Assembly (NCBI GenBank): GCA_934096035.1
Contig: CAKOKX010000001.1
Coordinates: 888,862-952,861, forward strand
Source of the DNA: an uncultured Bacilli bacterium
GTDB lineage: Bacteria; Bacillota_I; Bacilli_A; RF39; UBA660
DNA: 64,000 bases
Direction of reading: 5' to 3'
Below the pieces are notes generated by a model. The model saw only the letters and a list, made by a program, of their open reading frames with translations. It was not told the DNA's origin and made no database searches. Made by a program: the position numbers and the translations under genes. This document shows, in pieces, positions 8,749 through 17,339 of the stretch (its first letter is position 1; each line of letters starts with the position of its first letter).

Positions 8749-9908
8749 TATTTTACAAAAAATATAACATAACTTAAAAATGCAATATATAAAATTAAAA
8801 CTATCCAACCATTAATCATATCCTTTTTAGTTGATTTATTTTTAATTCCAATAGCCATCGTAGATAAATATCCGCCAATCAAACCACCAATGTGAGCACC
8901 ATTATCAATACCAGGCATCATAAACCCAATAATTAAGTTAAATAATATAACTGGAATAATTTGAGTTTTTATAGCATCATTTAAATATAATCTATAATGA
9001 TATCCAAAATAAAGTAATGCTCCCATTAAACCAAATATGGCTCCACTTGCACCTACTGATACAATATTAGATTCTACAAATACTAATGACATTAAACTAG
9101 CACTTATTGCACTAATCAAATAGATAAATACAAACTTGCCTTTTCCTATTAAGCCTTCAACACTAGGTCCAATAACTCTTAAAGAATACATATTAACTAT
9201 TAAATGAATTAAACCAACATGTAAAAATGCACAAGTAAGAAGTCTCCATATTTCACCATTTTTAATAAGAATTATGTTATTAGCACCAAATGTAGCTAAA
9301 ACATTAGCATCAAAATTAAGAAAATTATTACCATACACTCCAACGATAATATACATTATTATACAAATTAATGAAATTATATTTGTAAATATTATTTTCT
9401 TCGGAGCAAAAACATCATAAAATTTCTTATTTTCATTTTCTGTTTTTTCATTTATATCATTCGTTACATTAATAATTAGTTCTAAGCCATCATTAGTTTC
9501 CAACAAATTATCTTTAATATTTGGAAAAACTTTTGTTATATCATCATTTTTCTTTATATCATTTAGGCTTTCTGCCCCAATAGTTTCAATATTTTTAACA
9601 TTTCCTTTATCCACTTTTTTACTTATATCTAAACAAATATTTAAAGCATTCATTCTTAAAGACATTGTCTTCTTTTTAATTTGTTTCATTATATGTTTCA
9701 TCTTAAATATATCAAATTTATACTGTTCTTCATTTATAATTGAGTTGCAACTAATTCTAATTATACGATAAGGGCCTTCTAAATTTTCAAGCCAAATTTC
9801 ATCTTTAACTCCTTGAACATTTATCGGAGCATAATTTTCTTTAGTTACAAAGTAATGAACTAAACTCATCATAACTTGATCACTTTTTCTAATCATTACA
9901 TTAGACAT
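8748..9908 (-). CDS. gluP: Rhomboid family intramembrane serine protease (GluP/YqgP-like)
   Basis: 386 residues. A cytosolic N-terminal domain of about 175 residues precedes six or seven membrane helices. The catalytic serine lies in GASGAIFGLMG and the histidine in NGAHIGGLIGG; the loop motif WRLLTCAFLHVGLIHLIVN is typical. This domain order matches YqgP (GluP) of Bacillus, which cleaves membrane proteins such as the magnesium transporter MgtE. The start has AGGAG upstream. Confidence 0.9.
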   Translation of the reverse strand: MSNVMIRKSDQVMMSLVHYFVTKENYAPINVQGVKDEIWLENLEGPYRIIRISCNSIINEEQYKFDIFKMKHIMKQIKKKTMSLRMNALNICLDISKKVDKGNVKNIETIGAESLNDIKKNDDITKVFPNIKDNLLETNDGLELIINVTNDINEKTENENKKFYDVFAPKKIIFTNIISLICIIMYIIVGVYGNNFLNFDANVLATFGANNIILIKNGEIWRLLTCAFLHVGLIHLIVNMYSLRVIGPSVEGLIGKGKFVFIYLISAISASLMSLVFVESNIVSVGASGAIFGLMGALLYFGYHYRLYLNDAIKTQIIPVILFNLIIGFMMPGIDNGAHIGGLIGGYLSTMAIGIKNKSTKKDMINGWIVLILYIAFLSYVIFFVK

Positions 9909-9969
9909 TTTTTCATCTCCTCGTCATAATATTTTACAATAAATCATATTTTTAGTAAAGAGGTGTCAT

Positions 9970-10290
9970 ATGATAGAATACCTATTTTACATCATAAGTT
10001 TATTTTTAATAATGATAATATTACTTAAAATTAATAAATTCCATTTATTTGATGAACCATTAATATTTTCAACTGCCACCAACTATTTATTAATTTTTTC
10101 TACTTCTATATTTTATTTTTATTTTAAGAACTATTTATTTAGTTTAATTAGTTCTATATTACTAATATTTTTTTCTTTTCTTTTAATCCACGATTTTAAA
10201 AGAATACTAGGTTACATTCCTTTTACATCTATACCTTTTATAATAACAAACTTCATTACTTTAATTAATATTATAATAAATTATCAATAA
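9970..10290 (+). CDS. Small multi-span membrane protein
   Basis: 106 residues, almost entirely hydrophobic with three or four predicted helices and few charges. GAGGTG lies 4 nt before the ATG. Its 3' end overlaps the 3' end of the convergent rluD gene by 20 nt. I do not recognise the family. Confidence 0.55.
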   Translation: MIEYLFYIISLFLIMIILLKINKFHLFDEPLIFSTATNYLLIFSTSIFYFYFKNYLFSLISSILLIFFSFLLIHDFKRILGYIPFTSIPFIITNFITLINIIINYQ

Positions 10291-11149
10291 ATGTTTGGAA
10301 TTCTTCTGGTAATTTACTATTAAATTCTAATACCTCTCCAGTTATTGGATGTTTAAATTTTAAATATGCAGAATGTAGAAATTGTCCAAAATCTGTACAA
10401 GCTTTATTAGAATAAACTGGATCATTATGAACTGGATATCCAATATAAGCTAGATGAACTCTAATTTGATGTGTCCTTCCAGTCTCTAAAACCAATTTAA
10501 CTAATGTATAATCTTTATATTTTTTTATTACTTCTAAATTAGTTATTGCTTTTTTACCATCTTTACATACTTCCATTTTATCAAAATATTGTTTACTTCT
10601 TCCAATCGGAGCATCGATAATAGCTTTTTCTTGAGGAAATACTCCATCAAGTAGAGCAATATACTCTCTATGAATTCTTTTATTTTTAAAGTCATCGGCT
10701 AGCAATTCATGAGCTTTATCATCTTTAGCCACTATCATTAAGCCACTTGTATCTTTATCTAATCTATGAACTATCCCAGGTCTAAATTCTTCCCCTTTAC
10801 TTAATGTTTTATTATAGTAAAGTAAACCATTTACTAATGTATCATTACTATTACCCGCACCAGGATGAACAACAACCCCACTATCTTTATTTATAACCAT
10901 TAAATATTCATCTTCATAAACAATATCAATATCCATTTTAGTAGCTTCTAAATTCATTTCTTTAACAAAACCATCTTTAATTAATATTACATCATTATCT
11001 TTAACCTTATATGATGCTTTAATACTTTTACCATTAACTAAGATATATTCTTCTGCTATCATCTTAGTTATTGTTTCTCTACTATAATCTGTTTTACTAG
11101 CTAAATATTTATCTATTCTTACATTTTCTTCATCTACTATTACTTCCAT
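10271..11149 (-). CDS. rluD: RluD-type 23S rRNA pseudouridine synthase
   Basis: 292 residues: an N-terminal S4 RNA-binding domain (RIDKYLASKTDYSRETITKM) and the RluA-family catalytic core with the aspartate motif HRLDKDTSGLMIVAK near residue 130. It also has the ending GRTHQIRVHLAYIGYPV. The start at 11149 has GGGAGA upstream and overlaps the 3' end of lspA by about 20 nt. The lspA-rluD order is conserved in Bacillota. Confidence 0.93.
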   Translation of the reverse strand: MEVIVDEENVRIDKYLASKTDYSRETITKMIAEEYILVNGKSIKASYKVKDNDVILIKDGFVKEMNLEATKMDIDIVYEDEYLMVINKDSGVVVHPGAGNSNDTLVNGLLYYNKTLSKGEEFRPGIVHRLDKDTSGLMIVAKDDKAHELLADDFKNKRIHREYIALLDGVFPQEKAIIDAPIGRSKQYFDKMEVCKDGKKAITNLEVIKKYKDYTLVKLVLETGRTHQIRVHLAYIGYPVHNDPVYSNKACTDFGQFLHSAYLKFKHPITGEVLEFNSKLPEEFQTFIDNLL

Positions 11150-11600
11150 ATTTATCTTCTCCCTTAAATATTGCATATATAATAAGGATAAAACCCACTA
11201 CCAATGCTACATCTGCCAAATTAAACACTGGATATTCATATCCACCAATATAAAATTTCAAATAATCTATTACATAACCATTCACTATTCTATCAAATAG
11301 ATTCCCTAAAAGTCCTCCATAAACAAGACTAAATGCTACTATATTTCTTCTATTATCCACGAAGTTTTTTTGATATATTATCAAAAAAATAAATGATATT
11401 ACTGCAACGCCAATAAGTAAAAATCTTGCACCTTCAAAAGTACTCCAAGCTGCTCCATCATTATACACTTTCGTAATATAGAAAAACTTTGGAATAATAC
11501 TTTTTAAAGCACCATAATAAAACGACTTATCAACTATATATTTAATAAGTATATCAAATAAAAAAACAATAATAGCAATCAATAAACTTTTTTTCTTCAT
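11130..11600 (-). CDS. lspA: Lipoprotein signal peptidase (signal peptidase II)
   Basis: 156 residues, four membrane helices. The two catalytic aspartates are in GNLFDRIVNGYVIDYL and NLADVALVVG. It removes signal peptides from prolipoproteins at the lipid-modified cysteine; the gerC product in this window carries such a lipobox. It overlaps rluD. Confidence 0.95.
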   Translation of the reverse strand: MKKKSLLIAIIVFLFDILIKYIVDKSFYYGALKSIIPKFFYITKVYNDGAAWSTFEGARFLLIGVAVISFIFLIIYQKNFVDNRRNIVAFSLVYGGLLGNLFDRIVNGYVIDYLKFYIGGYEYPVFNLADVALVVGFILIIYAIFKGEDKYGSNSR

Positions 11601-11621
11601 GCTATTATTTTATCACAAATT

Positions 11622-11843
11622 TTATTTATTTACTAGTATACAATCAGTACCTATCTTTGTAATATCAGAAAATGTAAAACTAAACTCTGAATTTTTTAAC
11701 ATTTTTCTAAACAATTTTTTATTTTCAGCTACTAAACTTATTACTTTTCCTTCACTATTTACTTCCGCATCTACTATTCTCCCCAAATTAACTCCTGTAT
11801 TTACGCTTATAATATCTTTATTTTGAAGTTCACTTAAATACAT
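11622..11843 (-). CDS. ylmC: YlmC/YmxH family PRC-barrel sporulation protein
   Basis: 73 residues forming one PRC-barrel: MYLSELQNKDIISVNTGVNLGRIVDAEVN and VSLVAENKKLFRK around the middle, ending ITKIGTDCILVN. YlmC/YmxH members are linked to sporulation in Bacilli and Clostridia. It follows sigG by 24 nt, as in Bacillus, so it is probably co-transcribed. Confidence 0.85.
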   Translation of the reverse strand: MYLSELQNKDIISVNTGVNLGRIVDAEVNSEGKVISLVAENKKLFRKMLKNSEFSFTFSDITKIGTDCILVNK

Positions 11844-11867
11844 AATCCACCCCTTAAATTATATGAT

Positions 11868-12644
11868 TCATTTTATTAATTTACGAACATTTTCAATAGC
11901 ACTTTTCTCTAGTCTTGATACTTGTGCTTGACTAATGCCTAATTCATCTGCTATTTCCATTTGCGTTTTTCCCACCATAAATCGTTGTAATAGAATATTT
12001 TTTTCTCTTTCTTTAATTTTTAAAAGGGCTCTTCTTAAAGAAATAATCATATCTTTATCACTATTTTTATCTTTAGTATCAGCAATTTGATCAAATAAAT
12101 ATATTGTATCTCCACCATCATTATAAATTGGTTCAAAAATACTTGCAGGATCTCTCATGGCATCCATTGCATAGCTAATTAAGTATTCAGGAATATTAAG
12201 TTCTTTTGAAATAACTGAAGGTGGTGCATCAACTCCATGTTCACTTAAATATTTATCTTTAAATTTAATAATTTGATAAGCTAAGTCTTTTGTACTTCTA
12301 CTTACTCTAACTGCAGTATTGTCTCTCAAATACCTTTTAATCTCTCCGATAATGAGAGGTACCGCATATGTAGATAGCTTTAGTCCATAAGATAAATCAA
12401 AATTATCAATTGCTTTAATAAGACCAATAACACCAACCTGAAATAAATCATCCAAATTGACATTTCCTTTATTAAAAGTTCTAAGGATACTTAAAACTAG
12501 TTTCAAATTACCATTTATAAGTCTATCTTTAGCATCTAAATTTCCATTTTGATATTCTACAAACAACTTAGTCATCTCTTCATTACTTAAAACTTCAATC
12601 TCACTTGTATTAATTCCTGTTATATCCACTTTATATTTTGCCAT
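11868..12644 (-). CDS. sigG: RNA polymerase sporulation sigma factor SigG
   Basis: 258 residues, close to B. subtilis SigG over its whole length. Diagnostic stretches are DLFQVGVIGLIKAIDNFDLS (region 2), LSTYAVPLIIGEIKRYLRDN, SIFEPIYNDGGDTIYLFDQI (region 3) and QMEIADELGISQAQVSRLEK (region 4.2 helix-turn-helix). The FEPIYNDGGD segment distinguishes SigG from SigF. It drives late forespore genes. Its ribosome binding site AAAGGA lies inside a hairpin (12651-12680), suggesting translational or read-through control. Confidence 0.95.
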   Translation of the reverse strand: MAKYKVDITGINTSEIEVLSNEEMTKLFVEYQNGNLDAKDRLINGNLKLVLSILRTFNKGNVNLDDLFQVGVIGLIKAIDNFDLSYGLKLSTYAVPLIIGEIKRYLRDNTAVRVSRSTKDLAYQIIKFKDKYLSEHGVDAPPSVISKELNIPEYLISYAMDAMRDPASIFEPIYNDGGDTIYLFDQIADTKDKNSDKDMIISLRRALLKIKEREKNILLQRFMVGKTQMEIADELGISQAQVSRLEKSAIENVRKLIK

Positions 12645-12650
12645 AATAAA

Positions 12651-12680
12651 AGTCCTTTCCCATTATTTATGGCAAGGACT
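12651..12680 (-). promoter_or_regulatory. Hairpin covering the sigG ribosome binding site
   Basis: On the minus strand AGTCCTTGCCAT folds against ATGGGAAAGGACT, with 7 bp at the base plus 4 bp near the loop. The 3' arm contains the AAAGGA Shine-Dalgarno sequence 8 nt before the sigG ATG. A short TTTT follows, so it could also act as a weak terminator for the upstream NUDIX gene. Confidence 0.6.
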
Positions 12681-12688
12681 CCTAAATT

Positions 12689-13204
12689 TTATACATAAGT
12701 TTTACTAAAATACTCTAATACTTCTAGCATTTCATGTGTAATTCCATTCGTATCACCAGACATATCCATTTTTTCTCTCAATACTTCATTTACTATATTT
12801 AAAGGTATATATCTTAAAGTAAAATTTCCATCTATTTCTTCTTCTGTATAATTAGTATTTTTTAAATCAGGTACTCTATCATCTCTTATTATAAAATAAT
12901 AAATAATTATTTTTGTATTTATATTTTCTTTAGGATAATCTTTATAATATGCATTACGCACCACAAACGGTTCTAAATTACTTGTATCAAACACTAGCCC
13001 CGTCTCCTCTTTAAGTTCCCTTTCGAGTCCCAAAAGTAAACTTTCTCCAGATTCAATATGTCCACCTGGAAATTGATATTCCGAATGTGAATGTCCAAGC
13101 AAAATTTTATTATCACTAGTTATAATTAAAGCTTTTACTCTAGTAATAACATTATTTACTTCTGATTCTTTTATATTGCTTTTATTTTTTATTAATTCTA
13201 TCAT
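12689..13204 (-). CDS. NUDIX hydrolase
   Basis: 171 residues from the ATG at 13204, which has GGTGT upstream; longer in-frame starts would overlap a divergent promoter region. The NUDIX box is clear: GGHIESGESLLLGLERELKEETG is the 23-residue motif read in two parts (GGHIESGES and RELKEETG). It hydrolyses a nucleoside diphosphate linked to another group; the substrate is unknown. It lies immediately upstream of sigG. Confidence 0.85.
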   Translation of the reverse strand: MIELIKNKSNIKESEVNNVITRVKALIITSDNKILLGHSHSEYQFPGGHIESGESLLLGLERELKEETGLVFDTSNLEPFVVRNAYYKDYPKENINTKIIIYYFIIRDDRVPDLKNTNYTEEEIDGNFTLRYIPLNIVNEVLREKMDMSGDTNGITHEMLEVLEYFSKTYV

Positions 13205-13309
13205 AATAACACCTTTTACATTGTAACACAATTCTACATTTTTTGACAAATTTTTATTGTAATATTTTTTTAGATTTGATAATATATTAATAGAAAGGAG
13301 CTTTATATT

Positions 13310-13750
13310 ATGTACGATTATGATTATATGACAGGTCAAACTGCAAAAGCTGCTGCAAATGTTGCCGGAACTCTAGTTTGGACAATTATTGCTATAGTTA
13401 TTGCTATTGCAGCTGGTATTATGGTTTACTTTATGTTTGTTAAAAGCGATAAACCTGTAAGTAGCAGTTTACAAAAATTAAGAGATTTATTAGACTTTAA
13501 GACAATGTTAATTGAACCTATTTTAAAAGTAGTTTATATTACTCTAACTATTTTTATTGTTTTATTCTCATTTGGATTAATATCTACTAGCTTTGTAGCA
13601 TTCTTAATGACATTAATCTTTGGACCACTAATTATAAGAATCACATATGAATTAATGATGATTAATATAATGATTTGGAAAAATACTAAAGAAATTAATG
13701 AAAACATTAAACCAAAGAATGCAAAAAAAGAAACAAAAACTGAAGAATAA
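13310..13750 (+). CDS. Membrane protein of unknown function (146 aa)
   Basis: Two or three membrane helices (about residues 20-44, 70-94 and 97-118), with a lysine-rich C-terminal tail KPKNAKKETKTEE. GAAAGGAG precedes the ATG. It is transcribed away from the NUDIX gene and ends at a strong terminator. I do not recognise the family; the layout with an N-terminal helix, short linker and hairpin resembles DUF4282-like proteins, but this is only an impression. Confidence 0.6.
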   Translation: MYDYDYMTGQTAKAAANVAGTLVWTIIAIVIAIAAGIMVYFMFVKSDKPVSSSLQKLRDLLDFKTMLIEPILKVVYITLTIFIVLFSFGLISTSFVAFLMTLIFGPLIIRITYELMMINIMIWKNTKEINENIKPKNAKKETKTEE

Positions 13751-13770
13751 GTCGCAAGACTTATTTTTTT
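13746..13770 (+). terminator. Terminator of the 146-aa membrane protein gene
   Basis: Stem AATAAGTC/GACTTATT with GCAA tetraloop followed by seven or more Ts. Confidence 0.85.
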
Positions 13771-13777
13771 TGTCAAC

Positions 13778-13799
13778 AAAAAAAAGAGCCTATGCTCTT
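13778..13799 (-). terminator. Terminator of efp
   Basis: Minus-strand stem AAGAGC/GCTCTT followed by TTTTTTTT; the stem begins within the last codons of efp. Confidence 0.75.
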
Positions 13800-14350
13800 C
13801 CAGAATATTTTCCATCTTTAGTTGAAATAATAATTTTTTCTCCTTCATTTATAAATAATGGAACTTTTACAACATAGCCAGTTTCAATCTTAGCATCTTT
13901 ACTTGCATTAGTTGCAGTATTACCTTTAACTGCTGGTTCTGTTTCAATAACTTCATATTCAACTTTTTCAGGTAATGTAATACCAATTATTTCTCCATCA
14001 TAATTATCAATATCAATTTCTAAACCTTCTTTAATGAAATTAACATTGTCTCCTAAAACAGATGCAGGAAGTTCAATTTGTTCATAAGTAGAATTATTCA
14101 TAAACACATAGGTGTCTCCCATTTGATATAAATAACCGGCTTTTACTTTTTCAATATGAGCTTTAGTTATCTTAATATTGGTATTAAATGTATCTTCAGT
14201 AACTGCTCCAGTTCTTAAATTTCTTCTTTTAATTCTAACAAAAGCAGGCCCTTTTCCAGGTTTTACATGTTGAAATTCAACAATAGTATATAAATTACCA
14301 TCCATGATAATTGTCATACCATTCTTGATATCATTAATATTAATATCCAT
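13790..14350 (-). CDS. efp: Elongation factor P
   Basis: 186 residues with the three-domain EF-P layout. Domain I carries the modifiable loop KPGKGPAF with Lys33 at the tip; the C-terminal signature is near GYVVKVPLFINEGE. EF-P relieves ribosome stalling at polyproline. The loop sequence PGKGPA is the type modified by 5-aminopentanol in B. subtilis, in line with ymfF/ymfH at the left edge. It lies 18 nt downstream of rpmG. Confidence 0.96.
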   Translation of the reverse strand: MDININDIKNGMTIIMDGNLYTIVEFQHVKPGKGPAFVRIKRRNLRTGAVTEDTFNTNIKITKAHIEKVKAGYLYQMGDTYVFMNNSTYEQIELPASVLGDNVNFIKEGLEIDIDNYDGEIIGITLPEKVEYEVIETEPAVKGNTATNASKDAKIETGYVVKVPLFINEGEKIIISTKDGKYSGRA

Positions 14351-14368
14351 ATTTAATCCTCTTTTCTA

Positions 14369-14533
14369 TTATTTTTTTTCTTTAGCAGCTACTGTCTTTC
14401 TACATTTTGGGCAGTATCTATTTAATTCAAGACGGTCTGGAGTATTCTTTTTATTTTTACTAACTGGGCGTAATTCAAAACCACAAACAGAACATCTCAT
14501 AGTTACTTCACTACGATTTTCTTTTTTTGCCAT
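14369..14533 (-). CDS. rpmG: 50S ribosomal protein L33
   Basis: A 54-residue ORF: starts MAKKENRSEVTMRCSVCG and ends RYCPKCRKTVAAKEKK. The two CxxC pairs (CSVC, CPKC) show the zinc-binding form of L33. ATG at 14533 is preceded by GAGG. It directly precedes efp on the same strand. Confidence 0.92.
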   Translation of the reverse strand: MAKKENRSEVTMRCSVCGFELRPVSKNKKNTPDRLELNRYCPKCRKTVAAKEKK

Positions 14534-14646
14534 AATTATTCCTCCTCACTTAAATAATCTTTATTAATTATACCAAAATTCTAGCATTTTTCAACTAATT
14601 TAGATAATATTTTCTATTTTTATTAACTTTTTATTTATAATATAAT

Positions 14647-15531
14647 TTATTTTTCTTCTAATTCTATCTTTTCTTTTAACTTTTGTATTTTCTCTAAATC
14701 TAATTTAGTTACATCACTAATAAGATTTGTATCCATATTTTTTCTCAACATATTAACTGCGGTGTTTTCGATTCCCTCTTCTATACCTTTTTCAATTCCT
14801 TTATTTAAATATTCTTTTTTTAGTGAATTTTCATATACTTTTTCATTTTTCTCATAATCCCAAACAAATTTAAAATCACTATTTAACTTAGTCAACTTTT
14901 CCACACACTCCTTAACATCCGAATCATTAACTGCTTTGCTATATGCTAATATATCTTCTTTTGTTTTTAATGCAAATAGTACTGGCAACGATCCTTTCAT
15001 ATTTCTTTTAGCAACATTATCATACCAAATTTTTCCAAATTTATCAAGATTTACATGTATTAATTTTATATTTTTTAAAAACAATTCATAATTTTTCCCA
15101 CTATATTCATCTAATATTTCACATAAACCATATTTATTTGGCATTCCATAATTAAATTGTATCTGAATAAATTCTGTTTTTTCATCATAATCTTCTCCAG
15201 CATTTATTACTTGCGAATAAAATGAGAAAAAATAACTTTTATTCCTCATCTTAGTTGATTCTTCCCATGCCGTGTTTACTTCCATATGAACATACTTACC
15301 ATCACACTCTACTAAAAAATCTAATCTTTTGGCCCTCTCGATTGCTTTTTGCACTGGCAGTTCCGTAGGAAGCAGTCTTATTACTTTAATCTTTAACCCA
15401 CACGCATCATTAATCAACCTCTCAAACAAATGAAAATCATTATTTTTTATAACAACCTCATCCAATAATATTGTTTTAATAATTTTATCTTTACTAAACA
15501 ATAAAAACTCATGTTCTTTTACTTTATTCAT
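14647..15531 (-). CDS. Rpn/PD-(D/E)XK family nuclease-like protein
   Basis: About 294 residues from ATG at 15531 (AAGGA 7 nt upstream). The nuclease core is seen as LDFLVECDGKYVHMEVN (D then ExN), followed by the usual RNKSYFFSFYSQ segment. The C-terminus has the repeated GIEKGIEEGIEN motif and coiled coil typical of Rpn recombination-promoting nucleases and PD-(D/E)XK transposase-like proteins (TIGR01784 type). It sits immediately downstream of the DGR operon; a link is not shown. Confidence 0.8.
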   Translation of the reverse strand: MNKVKEHEFLLFSKDKIIKTILLDEVVIKNNDFHLFERLINDACGLKIKVIRLLPTELPVQKAIERAKRLDFLVECDGKYVHMEVNTAWEESTKMRNKSYFFSFYSQVINAGEDYDEKTEFIQIQFNYGMPNKYGLCEILDEYSGKNYELFLKNIKLIHVNLDKFGKIWYDNVAKRNMKGSLPVLFALKTKEDILAYSKAVNDSDVKECVEKLTKLNSDFKFVWDYEKNEKVYENSLKKEYLNKGIEKGIEEGIENTAVNMLRKNMDTNLISDVTKLDLEKIQKLKEKIELEEK

Positions 15532-15675
15532 ATCCACATCCTTCTTCACCTTTATTAACCCCAATTTACACTTTTCTTTTTTTACTTTAATATTTTTTCA
15601 TAATCAAATTTCTCCCTTCACTTAATATATTTCCTTTTTTTATTTTTTTTGCGCTTTTCTCATAAAAAAAACAAC

Positions 15676-15697
15676 AATTTACATTTTTTTGTAAATT
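15676..15697 (-). terminator. Terminator of the DGR operon
   Basis: Stem AATTTACA/TGTAAATT with an A-rich loop, followed on the minus strand by GTTGTTTTTTTT. It begins within the last codons of the 81-aa gene. Confidence 0.75.
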
Positions 15698-15924
15698 AAT
15701 TGTTTAATCCAAAATTTTAACAAATATTTATAATACTTATTATTACTAACTTTATTTACTAAAACATTAAAATCATGTTTTACAACAATAAAACTTATAT
15801 CTCTGTTATCTATATATTTCATTAATTCATTATCTATATTAAGACTCATATACTTTCCTTTAATTTCAAATATTATTACATAATCCTTATATAATCTTTT
15901 AAAAAATATATATTTATTTTTCAT
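15679..15924 (-). CDS. Small DGR-operon protein of unknown function
   Basis: 81 residues, overlapping the 3' end of the reverse transcriptase gene by 11 nt. The N-terminal part has alternating beta-type stretches (YKDYVIIFEIKGKYMSL, then ISFIVVKHDFNVLV) and the C-terminus is basic. That pattern is faintly like the MutS-I-type fold of the 124-aa protein in the same operon, but similarity is too weak to assert. Coupling to the RT suggests a DGR accessory role. Confidence 0.6.
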   Translation of the reverse strand: MKNKYIFFKRLYKDYVIIFEIKGKYMSLNIDNELMKYIDNRDISFIVVKHDFNVLVNKVSNNKYYKYLLKFWIKQLIYKKM

Positions 15925-16996
15925 TATACCAATATTTATCTATTAATCTTTTAATTTTTCTATCATCTGCATATTTGTAAGAATTTGAATAAGTCATGAT
16001 ACTACAAAAAGTACTATAATACCCCATTTTACCTGTATTAAATAAATATTTTACTTCTTTTATTCTTTTCTTTATTTTATCTATATTACTTCTTTTTATT
16101 TTTATAATAGTCTTCTTATCTATTACTTTATAAGTATATCCCAAAAAACTAAAACCATATTTCATATTATTAATCCATGTTTTCTTTTCATTTATCATTA
16201 ATTTATATTCTTTTTTCAATTTATCTATTATTATTTTTTTAGCATCCTTCAATTTATTTATATCGCTATCTAAAATAATAAAATCATCCATATATCTCAC
16301 ATAATATTTCAATTTCAAATCATGAACAATAAAATGATCTAACTTATTTAAATAATAAATAGATAAAAATTGACTAGTCATATTACCTATTGGTAAACCT
16401 TTACCATATTCATATAATGGTATATCTACATTATTTTTTATTTTTAACTTATTTATAGTTTCATTAATATAAATTTTATTTGTACTAGCGATTATTTTAG
16501 AAATAATATCATATTCATAAGTATCTAATTTATCAGCCATTAATTTTTTTAAAACATCATGATCAACACTATAAAAATACTTACTAATATCAAGTTTAAG
16601 GACATAAAAATTATCATATTTACATTTAAGTTTATTAATATATTTCTTCACCAATTTAATAGCATAATCTGTACCCATACCTTTTCTAGTAGCAACATTT
16701 CTTTCATCTAAATATTTACTTAAACTATTTTCCAAAATATATTTAGTAATAAAATGATTTATAACTTTATCTTTTACAGACAGACTCATAACCAATCTAC
16801 ATTTAGGTTCATATATCAAAAATATATTATAATGATTATGCCCCACCAATCCATTTTTAAGCATTTTTATTATATCTTCAATATATTGCATTTTATTTAT
16901 TTCAAAATCATACAGTTTTCTTTTATTCTTAACATTCTTACTTATTTCATTTTCATATATATTAAGTAAATTACTTACATTTAAATTATCCATCAT
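15914..16996 (-). CDS. DGR reverse transcriptase
   Basis: About 360 residues. Motif A is LKLDISKYFYSVD, the DGR-specific motif 4 is GLPIGNMTSQ (IGN-x-xSQ, where retron and group II enzymes differ) near residue 205, and the catalytic motif is YVRYMDDF near residue 237. FLGYTYKV is motif D/E. ATG at 16996 (or 16993) follows GGTG; the start overlaps the avd stop. It copies the TR RNA with errors at adenines and delivers cDNA to VRs. No maturase or endonuclease domain is present, as expected. Confidence 0.95.
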   Translation of the reverse strand: MMDNLNVSNLLNIYENEISKNVKNKRKLYDFEINKMQYIEDIIKMLKNGLVGHNHYNIFLIYEPKCRLVMSLSVKDKVINHFITKYILENSLSKYLDERNVATRKGMGTDYAIKLVKKYINKLKCKYDNFYVLKLDISKYFYSVDHDVLKKLMADKLDTYEYDIISKIIASTNKIYINETINKLKIKNNVDIPLYEYGKGLPIGNMTSQFLSIYYLNKLDHFIVHDLKLKYYVRYMDDFIILDSDINKLKDAKKIIIDKLKKEYKLMINEKKTWINNMKYGFSFLGYTYKVIDKKTIIKIKRSNIDKIKKRIKEVKYLFNTGKMGYYSTFCSIMTYSNSYKYADDRKIKRLIDKYWYNEK

Positions 16997-17339
16997 TTTT
17001 ACACCATGCATAAATCATTCTATTTATTTTTTGCAATTCATCTAATTTATTTATTAATTGTTTTTCACTAATATATTTAAATTTATATGCTCTTTCTAAA
17101 TAAAAGTCTAATTTATTAATTTTAGCTAAAGCCTTGATTTTATATGTTGTTTTTACATCAATTCTTTTTTCATAATTAGCAATAGTTACATATTCAATTA
17201 ATTCTAATGCATCATTATAAACTCTATCTTTAGTAAACATATCCTTCTTAGGAAAAGTAATAAGTAATGTTTCCAATTCCAATATAAATTTCTTTATATT
17301 TTTTATTATTAAAAACTTTTCATTACTAAACTGTTTCAT
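16986..17339 (-). CDS. avd: DGR accessory variability determinant (Avd-like four-helix protein)
   Basis: 117 residues, almost wholly helical with many lysines; the layout of four helices (around LIIKNIKKFILELETLL, NDALELIEYVTIANY, TTYKIKALAKINKLDFYLERAY and KQLINKLDELQKINRMIYAW) matches the bAvd barrel-forming family. Avd binds the RT and nucleic acid and is needed for cDNA synthesis in Bordetella phage BPP-1. AAGGT lies about 8 nt before ATG at 17339. It overlaps both neighbours. Confidence 0.88.
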   Translation of the reverse strand: MKQFSNEKFLIIKNIKKFILELETLLITFPKKDMFTKDRVYNDALELIEYVTIANYEKRIDVKTTYKIKALAKINKLDFYLERAYKFKYISEKQLINKLDELQKINRMIYAWCKNDG

